Shown here: in pieces, positions 21,290 through 31,847 of the stretch | How the letters are laid out: every line of letters begins with the position of its first letter | Numbering within the stretch: the stretch's first letter is position 1 | From: Halomonas sp. | GTDB lineage: Bacteria > Pseudomonadota > Gammaproteobacteria > Pseudomonadales > Halomonadaceae | NCBI RefSeq assembly: GCF_017983445.1 | Contig: NZ_JAGOBJ010000008.1 | Span: 1 to 64,000 of the forward strand | DNA length: 64,000 nucleotides | Direction of reading: 5' to 3' | The notes under the pieces: generated by a model | Told to the model about the DNA's origin: nothing | The model's database searches: none | Seen by the model: the letters and a program-made list of their open reading frames with translations, nothing else | Program-made: the position numbers and the translations under genes

Positions 21290-21865
21290 CTAAGGAGTTT
21301 GTGTCACGGGGGGATGGTGCCCGCTTACGTTATCGGTTAACCGGACCTGGCTATCATCGAGCCAGACGTCCATACGTGATGCACTGATGCGCTGAGGTGG
21401 CTGTTGCAGTAACGCTGGTGTCTCGCTCCAGGCATGCCGCGTTAGACCATCATAGTGCAATAGGTCTGTGTCAAGCTGCCAGCCTTCTGATGGGGCGATA
21501 AGGCGAGCCTCGCCAGACAGCGTCAGTTCCTGAGTATCCGTATTAAGCTCGCCTTCATTGGCATTGGCGAGCCACTCACGGTTGTCGCTGTCAAACAGGG
21601 TGGCTGCAGGTTGTGTTGCTTGGGCCATGGTGCTCTGCGGTATATACACCAGCAGCGGGGCGGCCAGCGACTGCTGAATGCGCCCCGATTCGCCGAACAG
21701 GGTGATCTCGGCATTTTCAAGCACGTGACCAGGCTCTTCGGCCTGGGCTTCCAAGTCAACTGACTGGTCTTGTGAGCCGCGTGGATCCAGCCATACCAGC
21801 AAAATCCCTAAAGCGATAACCAGGCCTGCTAGCCAGACACGTCTTTTAACCCGGCTAAACATCAT
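21290..21865 (-). CDS. lptC: LPS export protein LptC
   Basis: LptC is a bitopic inner-membrane protein that accepts lipopolysaccharide from LptBFG and hands it to LptA. The 191-residue product has an N-terminal membrane helix (about 8-25, VWLAGLVIALGILLVWL) and a periplasmic jellyroll. Its C-terminal SASRMDVWLDDSQVRLTDNV resembles the OstA fold. Its start overlaps kdsC by 4 bp, and lptA follows closely. Sequence conservation in this family is low, so the call also rests on position. Confidence 0.9.
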   Translation of the reverse strand: MMFSRVKRRVWLAGLVIALGILLVWLDPRGSQDQSVDLEAQAEEPGHVLENAEITLFGESGRIQQSLAAPLLVYIPQSTMAQATQPAATLFDSDNREWLANANEGELNTDTQELTLSGEARLIAPSEGWQLDTDLLHYDGLTRHAWSETPALLQQPPQRISASRMDVWLDDSQVRLTDNVSGHHPPVTQTP

Positions 21866-22404
21866 GAACGCCCAGGTAAATAGGTATCGAGCACAGCATC
21901 CCAGTGGCCCTGTGCTTCGAGTAGCGTGTCACAAATTTCGCGTACCGCGCCGTGACCGCCCAGACGATCGGTAATCCAGTCAGCATGTGTATGCATATAA
22001 TCCGGAGCGTTGGGAACCGTAATACCTAGGCCTGAGCGCTTAATGGGAGCAAGGTCAGGCAGATCATCACCGCAATAGGCGACCTGGCTGAGATCCAGGT
22101 TCAACTGCTGGCAAAGCGCTTTCAGGGTGGAGAGCTTGTCCTCACAGCCTTGGTGAACATGGGCGATCCCTAGGGCCGAGGCACGCAGGCTTACCATGGG
22201 GGAGTCGCGGCCGGTAATCAGCGCCACGTGAATGCCTACGCGTTTAAGCAGCTTCAGGCCATGCCCATCCTGAGTATGGAATGCTTTGATTTCAACGCCG
22301 TCTGCCTGAAAGTAGAGGCGTCCATCGGTGAGAACACCGTCAACGTCCAGGGCAAGTAAGCGCACATGGCGAAGCCGGTCAAGCAGAGCGGTGGGGAGAG
22401 CCAT
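21862..22404 (-). CDS. kdsC: 3-deoxy-D-manno-octulosonate 8-phosphate phosphatase KdsC
   Basis: KdsC removes the phosphate from Kdo-8-phosphate, giving free Kdo for the inner core of lipopolysaccharide. The 180-residue HAD-superfamily product has motif I LALDVDGVLTDG (nucleophile D20 and D22), motif II LITGRDS and the Mg-binding CGDDLPDLAPI. It lacks a cap domain, as is usual for the tetrameric KdsC type. Its 3' end overlaps lptC by 4 bp, and kdsD lies 24 bp upstream in the same operon. Confidence 0.95.
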   Translation of the reverse strand: MALPTALLDRLRHVRLLALDVDGVLTDGRLYFQADGVEIKAFHTQDGHGLKLLKRVGIHVALITGRDSPMVSLRASALGIAHVHQGCEDKLSTLKALCQQLNLDLSQVAYCGDDLPDLAPIKRSGLGITVPNAPDYMHTHADWITDRLGGHGAVREICDTLLEAQGHWDAVLDTYLPGRS

Positions 22405-22428
22405 AAAATGATCCTTGTCGGTAAATGA

Positions 22429-23415
22429 TTAAATAACGCCGCTGGCGAGCAGATCATGCATATGCAGCGCGCCAATGGGGCGCTGCTCATCATCCACCAC
22501 GGCCAAAGCGGTAATGCGGCTATCTTCCATAATGCGTACTGCTTCGGCGGCCAGTATGTCGGGGCCAATGCGTTTGCCGGGCCGCGTCATGACATCGTCT
22601 ACCACCACCTCACGCAGGTCATGAAACTGATCGAGGGTGCGACGTAAATCGCCATCGGTATAAACCCCTGCCAGGCGCCCTTCGCTATCAATCACGCAGG
22701 TAAAGCCTAGCCCCTGACGGGTGATTTCAAGCAATGCATCACGCAGTGGGCTGCCAAGGGCTACCTGGGGCAGACGAGCGCCATCATGCATGAGATCCCT
22801 GACCCGTAATAAAAGCCGTTTACCCAAACTGCCGCCTGGATGGGATAACGCAAAATCATCGGCGGTGAAGCCGCGGGCTTCAAGCAGAGCAACGGCAAGG
22901 GCATCGCCTAATGCCAGTGCCGCTGTCGTTGAGCTTGTAGGTGCGAGGTCAAGCGGGCAGGCCTCGCGCTCGACGCCGCTATTCAGGTGCGCATCGGCAT
23001 GCTTGGCAAGCGTTGAGTGAGGCTTGCCGGTCATGCTGATCAGTGGCGTACCCAGGCGCTTCAGTAAGGGAAGCAGCGCAGTAACCTCAGCGGTTTCGCC
23101 GGAATTGGAAAGCGCCAGCACTACGTCGGTACGCGTAATCATGCCTAAGTCCCCGTGACTGGCTTCGCCGGGGTGAACAAAAAAGGCTGGTGTGCCCGTA
23201 CTGGCAAGCGTTGCGGCAAGCTTTCCGGCAATATGCCCTGACTTGCCCATACCGGTCACCACCACGCGGCCCTGACAGGCCAGCATTAGTTCGCAGGCAC
23301 GGTCAAAGCTCTCGTCAAGCTTGGACTGAAGGCCGCCGATTGCTGCCTGTTCAATTTGTAATGTGCGTAAAGCACTTTCACGTAGCAGGCTAAGGGTGGA
23401 GGAGGGTTGGGGCAT
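22429..23415 (-). CDS. kdsD: Arabinose-5-phosphate isomerase KdsD
   Basis: KdsD converts ribulose-5-phosphate to arabinose-5-phosphate, the first committed step towards Kdo. The 328-residue product has an N-terminal SIS sugar-isomerase domain (VVVTGMGKSGHIAGKLAATLASTG, then HPGEASHGDLGM). Two C-terminal CBS domains follow from about residue 205. The frame is open to 23481, but the ATG at 23415 gives the expected family N-terminus and length. It is first in the minus-strand kdsD-kdsC-lptCAB block and diverges from mlaF across about 260 bp. Confidence 0.95.
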   Translation of the reverse strand: MPQPSSTLSLLRESALRTLQIEQAAIGGLQSKLDESFDRACELMLACQGRVVVTGMGKSGHIAGKLAATLASTGTPAFFVHPGEASHGDLGMITRTDVVLALSNSGETAEVTALLPLLKRLGTPLISMTGKPHSTLAKHADAHLNSGVEREACPLDLAPTSSTTAALALGDALAVALLEARGFTADDFALSHPGGSLGKRLLLRVRDLMHDGARLPQVALGSPLRDALLEITRQGLGFTCVIDSEGRLAGVYTDGDLRRTLDQFHDLREVVVDDVMTRPGKRIGPDILAAEAVRIMEDSRITALAVVDDEQRPIGALHMHDLLASGVI

Positions 23416-23428
23416 GAAAATCTCGTTT

Positions 23429-23452
23429 TGATTGAAACGTTCTGATTGAAAC
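23429..23452. repeat. Direct repeat upstream of kdsD
   Basis: TGATTGAAAC occurs at 23429-23438 and again at 23443-23452, a 14-bp period, 14-37 bp upstream of the kdsD start codon. The spacing would put both copies on nearly the same helix face only loosely, so an operator role is a guess. Confidence 0.5.
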
Positions 23453-23589
23453 ATACAGTGACTAGTCCATAAGAATAACATTTAGTCGCTGCGTATAAGC
23501 ATAGCGTCTTGAAGGGTTTTTATATCGCATTGGAACGTAGACTCGTCTGTTAGTGCCAACAGAGTTAAGATACGATGTTCGATAATATT

Positions 23590-23618
23590 TCGAAAACACT
23601 GTTTTTAAACTGTAGAAT
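23590..23618 (+). promoter_or_regulatory. Candidate sigma-70 promoter for the mla operon
   Basis: A -35-like TCGAAA (23590-23595) is separated by 17 bp from a good -10 TAGAAT (23613-23618), about 58 bp before the mlaF ATG at 23676. The surrounding 23416-23657 spacer is AT-rich and serves both the kdsD and mlaF directions. An imperfect inverted repeat TTCGA/TCGAA (23578-23594) overlaps the -35. This was found by eye only. Confidence 0.4.
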
Positions 23619-23675
23619 AGGTCAAAAGTAATATTGGCCCGCTCTTAATCAGCGATAATGGGAGTCAATCAACCC

Positions 23676-24497
23676 ATGACAGACGTTCCCTTCATTGAAA
23701 TTGAAGACGTGCACTTCTCGCGTGGAAGCCATGAAATCTTTCGCGGCATCAATATGGTTATCCCTCAGGGTAAAGTCACGGCGATCATGGGGCCTAGCGG
23801 TACCGGCAAGACCACGCTGCTTAAGCTAATTGGCGGGCAGCTAACGCCTGATCGCGGGCGCATCATAGTCGATGGTCAGGACGTGCATCGGCTATCCAGA
23901 AAGGCGCTATTTACGTTACGTAAGCGTATGGGGATGCTGTTTCAAAGCGGCGCACTGTTTTCGGATCTGGATGTGTTTGAAAACGTGGCTTTTCCGCTAC
24001 GCGTACACACTGATTTATCGGATGTCATGATCCGCGATCTGGTATTGCTCAAGCTTGAGGCCGTTGGGCTACGCGGCGCACGTCATCTTACCCCTGCCGA
24101 GCTGTCGGGGGGGATGGCAAGACGTGTCGCTCTTGCCCGGGCGGTCGCGCTTGATCCAGAGTTGATTCTTTACGATGAGCCTTTCGTTGGTCAGGACCCT
24201 ATTTCCATGGGCGTGCTTGTACAGTTGATCAAGCGTCTTAATCAGGCGCTTGAGCTCACCTCTGTCGTGGTATCGCACGATATTAAGGAAACGTTGAGCA
24301 TTGCCGACTACCTGTATCTTTTGGCCGACGGGCAGGTGGTTGCCGAAGGGACGCCGCATACCCTTAATGCCAATCAGGATCCTCGCGTCAGCCAGTTTGT
24401 GCATGGCGAACCTGATGGGCCAGTGCCGTTTCACTATCCCGCCGAGACGCTTTATCGCGATATTCTCGGTCAAGTTACCGCGACAAGGGCAGGGTAA
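23676..24497 (+). CDS. mlaF: Phospholipid ABC transporter ATPase MlaF
   Basis: MlaF is the ATPase of the MlaFEDB inner-membrane complex, which keeps phospholipid out of the outer leaflet of the outer membrane. The 273-residue product has Walker [10 protein letters not shown], signature [14 protein letters not shown] and Walker [14 protein letters not shown]. The C-terminal stretch [22 protein letters not shown] is shared with E. coli MlaF and binds the neighbouring subunit. An in-frame ATG at 23658 lacks a ribosome binding site. GGAG at 23661-23664 favours the ATG at 23676. Its stop overlaps the mlaE ATG. Confidence 0.95.
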   Translation: MTDVPFIEIEDVHFSRGSHEIFRGINMVIPQGKVTAIMGPSGTGKTTLLKLIGGQLTPDRGRIIVDGQDVHRLSRKALFTLRKRMGMLFQSGALFSDLDVFENVAFPLRVHTDLSDVMIRDLVLLKLEAVGLRGARHLTPAELSGGMARRVALARAVALDPELILYDEPFVGQDPISMGVLVQLIKRLNQALELTSVVVSHDIKETLSIADYLYLLADGQVVAEGTPHTLNANQDPRVSQFVHGEPDGPVPFHYPAETLYRDILGQVTATRAG

Positions 24498-25297
24498 TGC
24501 AGTCGAGATTTCAACAAGGCGTCGACCAGGTCGCTCGGTTAGGGCGAAAAGGGTGCGACGTGATGGAAGCACTGGGCCGTGCAGGGCTGTTTCTGGCTCA
24601 GTCAGCGGTGGGGATTCCCTCTCGTGAAGGGTGGCATCTCTGGCTTCGCCAGATGCACTTTGTTGGTGTGCTTTCGCTCGCCATTGTCCTCGTGTCAGGG
24701 CTGTTCATCGGTATGGTGCTGGCGCTGCAGGGCTACACTATTCTGGTTGATTTTGGCGCTGAGCAGGCGCTGGGGCAAATGGTGGCACTTTCACTGCTGC
24801 GCGAGCTGGCGCCGGTGGTTGCGGCACTGCTATTCGCCGGGCGAGCAGGGTCGGCGCTCACCGCCGAAATCGGCTTGATGAAGGCAACCGAGCAGCTGAC
24901 CAGCATGGAAATGATTGGCGTAGACCCCTTACGCCGGGTCATTGCACCCAGGCTCTGGGCTGGCTTTGTGGCGCTGCCAATTCTTACCGTAGGGTTTGGC
25001 GTAGTGGGTATCTGGGGCGGCTATCTGGTAGGGGTGGAATGGCTGGGCGTCTTTGAAGGCTCTTACTGGAGCAATATGCAGGCCAGCGTCTCTTTTGTCG
25101 GTGATGTGGGTAACGGCATTATCAAAAGCCTGGTTTTCGCCGTAGTGGTCACCTGGATCGCTGTGTTTCAGGGATATGATCTGGTGCCTACGTCTGAAGG
25201 TATTTCACGCGCTACCACGCGCACGGTAGTGTATTCGTCGCTTGCGGTACTGGGGCTTGATTTTGTATTAACCGCCGTCATGTTCGGCGGTCTTTAA
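24497..25297 (+). CDS. mlaE: Phospholipid ABC transporter permease MlaE
   Basis: MlaE is the membrane permease of the MlaFEDB complex. The 266-residue product starts with an amphipathic region and has five to six membrane segments. Family motifs are [28 protein letters not shown], the [31 protein letters not shown] loop and [14 protein letters not shown]. The ATG overlaps the mlaF stop by one base (TAATG), indicating coupling. mlaD follows 16 bp later. Confidence 0.95.
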   Translation: MQSRFQQGVDQVARLGRKGCDVMEALGRAGLFLAQSAVGIPSREGWHLWLRQMHFVGVLSLAIVLVSGLFIGMVLALQGYTILVDFGAEQALGQMVALSLLRELAPVVAALLFAGRAGSALTAEIGLMKATEQLTSMEMIGVDPLRRVIAPRLWAGFVALPILTVGFGVVGIWGGYLVGVEWLGVFEGSYWSNMQASVSFVGDVGNGIIKSLVFAVVVTWIAVFQGYDLVPTSEGISRATTRTVVYSSLAVLGLDFVLTAVMFGGL

Positions 25298-25313
25298 TGG
25301 GTGGAGTGATTTC

Positions 25314-25778
25314 ATGAAGCGCAGTAAAACCATGGAGTTTGGTGTCGGCCTGTTTATGCTGGCGGGAATTGTCGGGCTGGTGTTTCTGGGCCTGCGTGTA
25401 AGCGGCTTAAGCCTTTCAGCGCCTTCTGAAACGTTCCGTCTGGAAGCCAACTTTGCCAATATCGGCGGGCTGAAACCCCGCGCCCGCGTCACCATGGCAG
25501 GCGTGACAGTGGGCCGCGTAGAGTCGATTGACCTGGATACAGAATGGTATGACGCCAAAGTCACGCTACGCTTGGATAATGACCTGGAAGGCCAGCTCTC
25601 CCAGGATACTACGGCGGCGATTTTAACCGCTGGCTTGCTGGGCGAGCAGTATATCGGCTTAAGCGTAGGCGGCGACCCGGCAATTCTGGAAGATGGCGAT
25701 ACCATACGCGACACGCAGTCGGCGCTGGTACTTGAAGAACTTATCCAGCAATTTGTATCCAATATGGCTAGTAACTAA
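25314..25778 (+). CDS. mlaD: MCE-domain lipid-binding protein MlaD
   Basis: MlaD is anchored in the inner membrane and forms a hexameric ring that passes lipid between MlaE and periplasmic MlaC. The 154-residue product has an N-terminal membrane helix (about 8-28) and one MCE domain (LEANFANIGGLKPRARVTMAGVTVGRV). It ends in a short tail, a little shorter than the E. coli protein. An ATG preceded by GGGTGGAG is used. It is third in mlaFEDCB. Confidence 0.95.
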   Translation: MKRSKTMEFGVGLFMLAGIVGLVFLGLRVSGLSLSAPSETFRLEANFANIGGLKPRARVTMAGVTVGRVESIDLDTEWYDAKVTLRLDNDLEGQLSQDTTAAILTAGLLGEQYIGLSVGGDPAILEDGDTIRDTQSALVLEELIQQFVSNMASN

Positions 25779-25803
25779 ACATTAAGTAGATGAGGGAAAG
25801 GTA

Positions 25804-26460
25804 ATGCGTAAAACTACACTACCGTTAATGCGTTGGCTGGTTGCTCTGATGGTGCTGGCATTGGCTCTGCCGCTTCAGGCCCAGGCTCAATCACAGTCAC
25901 CCGAAGCGATGATCCGCGAAAACGTGAATGCGCTGATGAGTGAGATCGAAGGCAAAAAAGACTACTACGCAAGCAATATCGACGAGCTTGAAGCGTTGGT
26001 TGACGATAGCCTTGAAGATGTGGCGGATTTTCGCTACATCGGCGCAAGCGTGATGGGTAGCTACTTCCGTAACGCAACGCCTGAGCAGCGTAGCCGCTTT
26101 GCCGACGTTTTCCGTCAAACCTTGATTGATACCTACACGCGTGGTTTGGTGACATTTGATTATCAGGATCTGCGCGTATTGGATAATCAGCGCAGCCAAC
26201 GTTATGAAGACCAGGCCAGCGTGGATATGGAAGTGGTGGCCACCAATGGTCAGGTTTATCCGGTCAGCTACAGCCTGCGCCTTTCAGACGGTGATTGGCG
26301 TGTCGTAAACGTGATTGTCAACGGTATTAATTTGGGCCTGACCTTCCGCAATCAGTTTGACCAGGCCATGCGTGATAACAACCGTGATTACGATGCGGTC
26401 ATTCGCGGCTGGGCACCTGAAATTGGGGTAGACGAGTTAGAGCAAGGGGGTGATGCGTGA
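25804..26460 (+). CDS. mlaC: Periplasmic phospholipid-binding protein MlaC
   Basis: MlaC is the soluble periplasmic shuttle that carries phospholipid between the outer-membrane MlaA complex and MlaD. The 218-residue precursor has a clear signal peptide (about 1-28, ending QAQAQ) and then the Tol-Tol-Ttg2 domain. Marks include YYASNIDELEALVDDSL, RYIGASVMGSYFRNATPEQRSRF and DWRVVNVIVNGINLGLTFRNQF. The stop overlaps the mlaB GTG by 3 bp. mlaA is not in this window. Confidence 0.95.
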   Translation: MRKTTLPLMRWLVALMVLALALPLQAQAQSQSPEAMIRENVNALMSEIEGKKDYYASNIDELEALVDDSLEDVADFRYIGASVMGSYFRNATPEQRSRFADVFRQTLIDTYTRGLVTFDYQDLRVLDNQRSQRYEDQASVDMEVVATNGQVYPVSYSLRLSDGDWRVVNVIVNGINLGLTFRNQFDQAMRDNNRDYDAVIRGWAPEIGVDELEQGGDA

Positions 26461-26789
26461 CGGTGTTGCTGTCACAGTCCCAGGTAAGCCTTAAGGCAGA
26501 GCAGGGCACGCTTTATGTGGCCGGCGATGCTGGTATGACAACGGCGGCAGAACTTGCCGCCGTTGGCAACAAGTGGCTAAGGGCTACTGAGTTCAACGCA
26601 GTGGCGCTTGATTTTAGCGGCGTTCAAAAAGCCAGTAGCGCGGTCATTAGCGTACTGTTCGAATGGCTACGTACCTGTCAGGCGCGCGAAATCACGGTGA
26701 GCGGTGTAACGCTTTCTGCGCCGCTTGAACGTTTGGCTTCTTTATCTGAAATTGAATCATTGATCCATTCGCCGACCCTCACCCGCTAG
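26457..26789 (+). CDS. mlaB: STAS-domain protein MlaB
   Basis: MlaB is the small cytoplasmic STAS protein that binds MlaF and is needed for stable, active MlaFEDB. The 110-residue product has the STAS pattern AVALDFSGVQKASSAVISVLFEWLR, with the conserved serine region at about 58-64. The start is a GTG at 26457 that overlaps the mlaC stop (GTGA), consistent with coupling. STAS proteins are weakly conserved, so position adds much of the support. Confidence 0.9.
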   Translation: MTVLLSQSQVSLKAEQGTLYVAGDAGMTTAAELAAVGNKWLRATEFNAVALDFSGVQKASSAVISVLFEWLRTCQAREITVSGVTLSAPLERLASLSEIESLIHSPTLTR

Positions 26790-26884
26790 GGTTGGCACCC
26801 TTGGCATCGCCAAGCGTGTCGCTTTTCTTTATTATGTTGCCTTATTAGCATTATTCACACTGACCCGAAGGAGTTTCCTGTCTC

Positions 26885-28409
<1,525 letters not shown>

Positions 28410-28437
28410 GCCATGCTATTAACCATTGGCCAATACA

Positions 28438-29091
28438 ATGAGTAAGCAACTAATTTTAGCCCTTTCCAAAGGGCGCATTTTGGATGAAACGCTACCACTG
28501 CTCGCCGATGCAGGTATTACGCCAGCGGAAGATTTGGGTAAGAGCCGTAAACTGTTGTTTGATACCAACCTGCCGGATGTAAAGTTGGTGGTTATTCGGG
28601 CAACCGACGTGCCTACCTATGTACAGTTGGGCGCTGCTGACCTGGGCATTGCGGGCAAGGATGTTCTTTTAGAGCATGGCGCCGAAGGCCTTTATGAACC
28701 GCTGGATCTGGAAATTGCCCGCTGCAAGCTGATGACCGCGGGCGTTACCGGACAGCAACCAGCGCTAGCGCGTCGACGCGTCGCGACCAAGTTCGTCGAT
28801 ATTGCCCGGCGCTACTATGCCGAGCAGGGTATTCAGGCCGAAGTCATCAAGCTATACGGCGCGATGGAACTGGCGCCCTTGATGAATTTGGCCGATGAAA
28901 TCGTGGATATCGTGGATACCGGCAATACGCTGCGCGCCAATGGCATGGAGCCGCGTGAGTTGATTGCCCATATCAGTACGCGTTTGGTGGTTAATAAGGC
29001 CGCCATGACCATGAAGCATGAGCGTATCAAGCCGCTGCTGGCACGCTTGGATAGCGCGGTTAAAAAGCGCCAGACACTGGCTACTGAATGA
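28438..29091 (+). CDS. hisG: ATP phosphoribosyltransferase, short form
   Basis: HisG condenses ATP and PRPP in the first step of histidine synthesis. The 217-residue product has [18 protein letters not shown] and the PRPP-binding region [18 protein letters not shown]. It stops there, without the C-terminal ACT-like regulatory domain. Short HisG is active only as a hetero-octamer with HisZ, so a hisZ gene must exist outside this window. The ATG at 28438 is chosen over an in-frame TTG at 28426. It lies between murA and hisD. Confidence 0.94.
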   Translation: MSKQLILALSKGRILDETLPLLADAGITPAEDLGKSRKLLFDTNLPDVKLVVIRATDVPTYVQLGAADLGIAGKDVLLEHGAEGLYEPLDLEIARCKLMTAGVTGQQPALARRRVATKFVDIARRYYAEQGIQAEVIKLYGAMELAPLMNLADEIVDIVDTGNTLRANGMEPRELIAHISTRLVVNKAAMTMKHERIKPLLARLDSAVKKRQTLATE

Positions 29092-29104
29092 CTCGGGAGT
29101 TTTT

Positions 29105-30430
29105 ATGAGCACTATGTCTTCAGCCAGTACGGCTACTATAGTCCGGCTTTCAACGCTTGATATCACGTTTGACCAGCACCTTGGTGCGCTTCTGGATTGG
29201 GAGGGCGTCTCGGATTCTTCGGTTCAAGCGCGTGTTGATGCAATTTTAAGTGATGTTAAAAAGTGTGGTGACGCCGCGGTTATTGAAGCGACGAATCGCT
29301 TTGATCGGCTATCGGTTGAGAGCATGGAAGAACTGCGCTTAAAACCCGAGCAGCTCAAGCAGGCCTTTGATAATCTGCCTTCTGAACAGCGCGATGCGCT
29401 TGCGAGCGCTGCTGAACGTATCAGGCTTTATCACGAGCGGCAAAAGCCAACGTCCTGGCAGTATGAGGAAGCCGATGGCACCGTGCTTGGTCAGCAGGTA
29501 ACCGCGCTTGATCGGGCGGGTATTTACGTACCGGGTGGCAAGGCTGCCTATCCATCCTCTGTGCTGATGAACGCGATTCCGGCGCACGTGGCTGGCGTTC
29601 GTGAAATCGTCATGGTAGTGCCTACGCCGGATGGAGTTGTGAACGAGCTGGTATTGGCAGCTGCTCACCTGGCAGGCGTTGATCATGTCTTTACTATTGG
29701 TGGCGCCCAGGCTATCGCTGCTATGGCATACGGTACCGAGACCGTGCCGAGAGTGGACAAGATTGTAGGCCCCGGCAATATCTATGTCGCCACGGCAAAG
29801 CGCGCCGTATTCGGTCAAGTGGGTATCGACATGATCGCGGGTCCCTCGGAAATTCTGGTGGTGTCCGACGGGCAAACCGATCCTGACTGGCTGGCGATGG
29901 ATCTGTTTTCCCAGGCAGAGCATGACGAAGATGCCCAGGCAATTCTGGTGAGCTGGGATAGTGCGCATCTGGATGCGGTGGCGGCCTCCATTGAGCGCCT
30001 GCTGCCGACTCTGGATCGCGAAGCTATCGTGCGTGAGTCGTTGAGCCGCCGCGGCGCGCTGATTCTTTGTCAGGATAAGGCAGACGCGATTGCCATGATT
30101 AACCGCATTGCGCCTGAACACCTGGAGCTTTCTGTCGAAGCGCCTGATACATGGTTGAGTGAAGTTCGTCATGCGGGCGCCATTTTTATGGGGCGCTACA
30201 CGGCGGAGGCACTAGGTGATTATTGCGCAGGCCCCAATCATGTGCTGCCCACGTCGGGCACGGCGCGCTTCTCATCGCCTCTAGGTGTTTACGACTTCCA
30301 GAAGCGCTCTTCGATTATTCACTGTTCGGGTGAGGGTGCTTCAGAACTTGGCAAGGTTGCCTCTATCCTGGCACGTGGAGAGTCGCTAACCGCGCATGCG
30401 CGGTCAGCTGAGTACCGCATCCGTAACTAA
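29105..30430 (+). CDS. hisD: Histidinol dehydrogenase
   Basis: HisD is a zinc enzyme that oxidises L-histidinol to L-histidine in two NAD-dependent steps. The 441-residue product has the family stretches [25 protein letters not shown] and [19 protein letters not shown]. It also has the zinc and catalytic region [13 protein letters not shown] together with [11 protein letters not shown] and [25 protein letters not shown]. The ATG at 29105 follows GGGAG. The usual next gene hisC is absent here; the convergent degS-like gene follows instead. Confidence 0.96.
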   Translation: MSTMSSASTATIVRLSTLDITFDQHLGALLDWEGVSDSSVQARVDAILSDVKKCGDAAVIEATNRFDRLSVESMEELRLKPEQLKQAFDNLPSEQRDALASAAERIRLYHERQKPTSWQYEEADGTVLGQQVTALDRAGIYVPGGKAAYPSSVLMNAIPAHVAGVREIVMVVPTPDGVVNELVLAAAHLAGVDHVFTIGGAQAIAAMAYGTETVPRVDKIVGPGNIYVATAKRAVFGQVGIDMIAGPSEILVVSDGQTDPDWLAMDLFSQAEHDEDAQAILVSWDSAHLDAVAASIERLLPTLDREAIVRESLSRRGALILCQDKADAIAMINRIAPEHLELSVEAPDTWLSEVRHAGAIFMGRYTAEALGDYCAGPNHVLPTSGTARFSSPLGVYDFQKRSSIIHCSGEGASELGKVASILARGESLTAHARSAEYRIRN

Positions 30431-30455
30431 GCGCATTAACTAAGTGCATTGCGCC

Positions 30456-30489
30456 AGGCGAGCTTCAGGAGTCACTGGGTCGCTCGCCT
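30456..30489. other. Inverted repeat between hisD and the degS-like gene
   Basis: AGGCGAGC (30456-30463) and GCTCGCCT (30482-30489) form a perfect 8-bp stem around an 18-nt loop. It lies at the convergent end of hisD and degS and overlaps the last degS codons. There is no T run on either strand, so termination is uncertain. Confidence 0.4.
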
Positions 30490-31709
30490 GCCGGGGCATC
30501 GTTGATAATCGGGCGTTCACCCACTTCAAGCGTAACGTCTATCCGCTCGCCGCTGCGCACAATGGTGAGTGGTAACGAGGTGCCGGGCTCGATAGAGGCA
30601 ATATTGCTCATGGTGGCGCGGGCATCCAGAACGGTTTTCCCGCCAACTGACAATAAAATATCGCCGGGCTGAAGGCCTGCATTGTCTGCCGGACCGCCGC
30701 TGACCACACCTGCCACAATGACTCCCTGCGGAGTGCGTAACCCAAATGAAGCAGCCAATTCCCGTGACAGCGCCTGCGCTTCGATTCCCAGCCAGCCACG
30801 AATGACTCGTCCCTGAGTTACCAGCTCATCCAGTATGCTGTGCGCAAGATTGGCGGGAATCGCAAAGCCGATGCCTTGTGAGCCACCCGAGCGGGAAAAT
30901 ATCGCCGTATTGATACCCACCAACGCCCCATCGGGGTTGACCAGCGCGCCGCCGGAGTTGCCGGGGTTAATTGCCGCATCGGTCTGAATAAAGTCTTCAT
31001 AGGCATTTAACCCTAAATGGCTACGCCCCGTAGCACTAATGATGCCCATGGTAACGGTTTGGCCAACGCCAAAGGGGTTGCCGATTGCCAGTGCCACATC
31101 GCCTACGGCGACATCTTCTGAATCAGCCATTTCAATAACCGGCAGGTCTTCAAGGTCGATACGCAGCACGGCCAAGTCGCTTTCCGGGTCTGTGCCGATG
31201 ACTTCGGCCAGCGTCTCACGGCCATCGCGTAGAGCGACCTGAATTTCGTCTGCGCCATTGATGACGTGATGGTTGGTCAGCACATAGCCGTCGTGACTGA
31301 TGATAACCCCCGACCCCAGGCTTGAGAGCATGCGCTGATGCGTTGTGGCGTCATCGCCATTAAAGAACTGTTGAAAAAAAGGATCAGACATCAAGGGATG
31401 CTGGTCACGCTCGACAATACGCGATGAGTACACGTTAACCACCGCGGGGGCAGCCTGATTGACCGCGTGGGAATAACTGGCCGGGCCCTGGTCGCGGGAA
31501 AGCGGGGCTGCCTGGCGAACTTCGGGCGCCGGGCGGTTGCTTGCCGGTTCGCTTGCGGTGACTAACGGCGAGGCGGGTGTCTGCGCGGGCGTGGGCGGCG
31601 CATTTTTAAATGGATTCGGTATGTACTCTGGAAACGCAAATAAAAGCAGGGCAGCGAGTAGTACCCCCGTCAAAATAGGCCATAAATAAGGCAGCACAAG
31701 GCGGTGCAT
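30465..31709 (-). CDS. degS: Membrane-anchored periplasmic serine protease (DegS/AlgW-like)
   Basis: This is a trypsin-like HtrA protease with one PDZ domain. In relatives it senses misfolded outer-membrane proteins and cuts the anti-sigma factor (RseA/MucA) to start the sigma-E response. The 414-residue product has one N-terminal membrane helix (about 9-26) and a Pro/Ala-rich linker (31-75) longer than in E. coli DegS. The protease domain carries the triad H148 (TNHHVI), D178 (ESDLAVLRI) and S252 (NPGNSGGAL). A single PDZ (about 300-390) ends the protein. DegQ-type soluble proteases would have a cleaved signal and two PDZ domains. The call is supported by the adjoining zapG/zapE/rplM order. 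Confidence 0.9.
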   Translation of the reverse strand: MHRLVLPYLWPILTGVLLAALLLFAFPEYIPNPFKNAPPTPAQTPASPLVTASEPASNRPAPEVRQAAPLSRDQGPASYSHAVNQAAPAVVNVYSSRIVERDQHPLMSDPFFQQFFNGDDATTHQRMLSSLGSGVIISHDGYVLTNHHVINGADEIQVALRDGRETLAEVIGTDPESDLAVLRIDLEDLPVIEMADSEDVAVGDVALAIGNPFGVGQTVTMGIISATGRSHLGLNAYEDFIQTDAAINPGNSGGALVNPDGALVGINTAIFSRSGGSQGIGFAIPANLAHSILDELVTQGRVIRGWLGIEAQALSRELAASFGLRTPQGVIVAGVVSGGPADNAGLQPGDILLSVGGKTVLDARATMSNIASIEPGTSLPLTIVRSGERIDVTLEVGERPIINDAPAGERPSDS

Positions 31710-31847
31710 GCAAAAATTCCTCAGCGGGTAGTGGTCTTGTCAAACGTGAGGTTCGCGATAACACGAAGCGAGTTTTACTATGGCATGATGGTAACACTTT
31801 CTCGCCTAGTTCCTCACGGTAGTCAGAGAATCATTAAAGGAGTCTTT

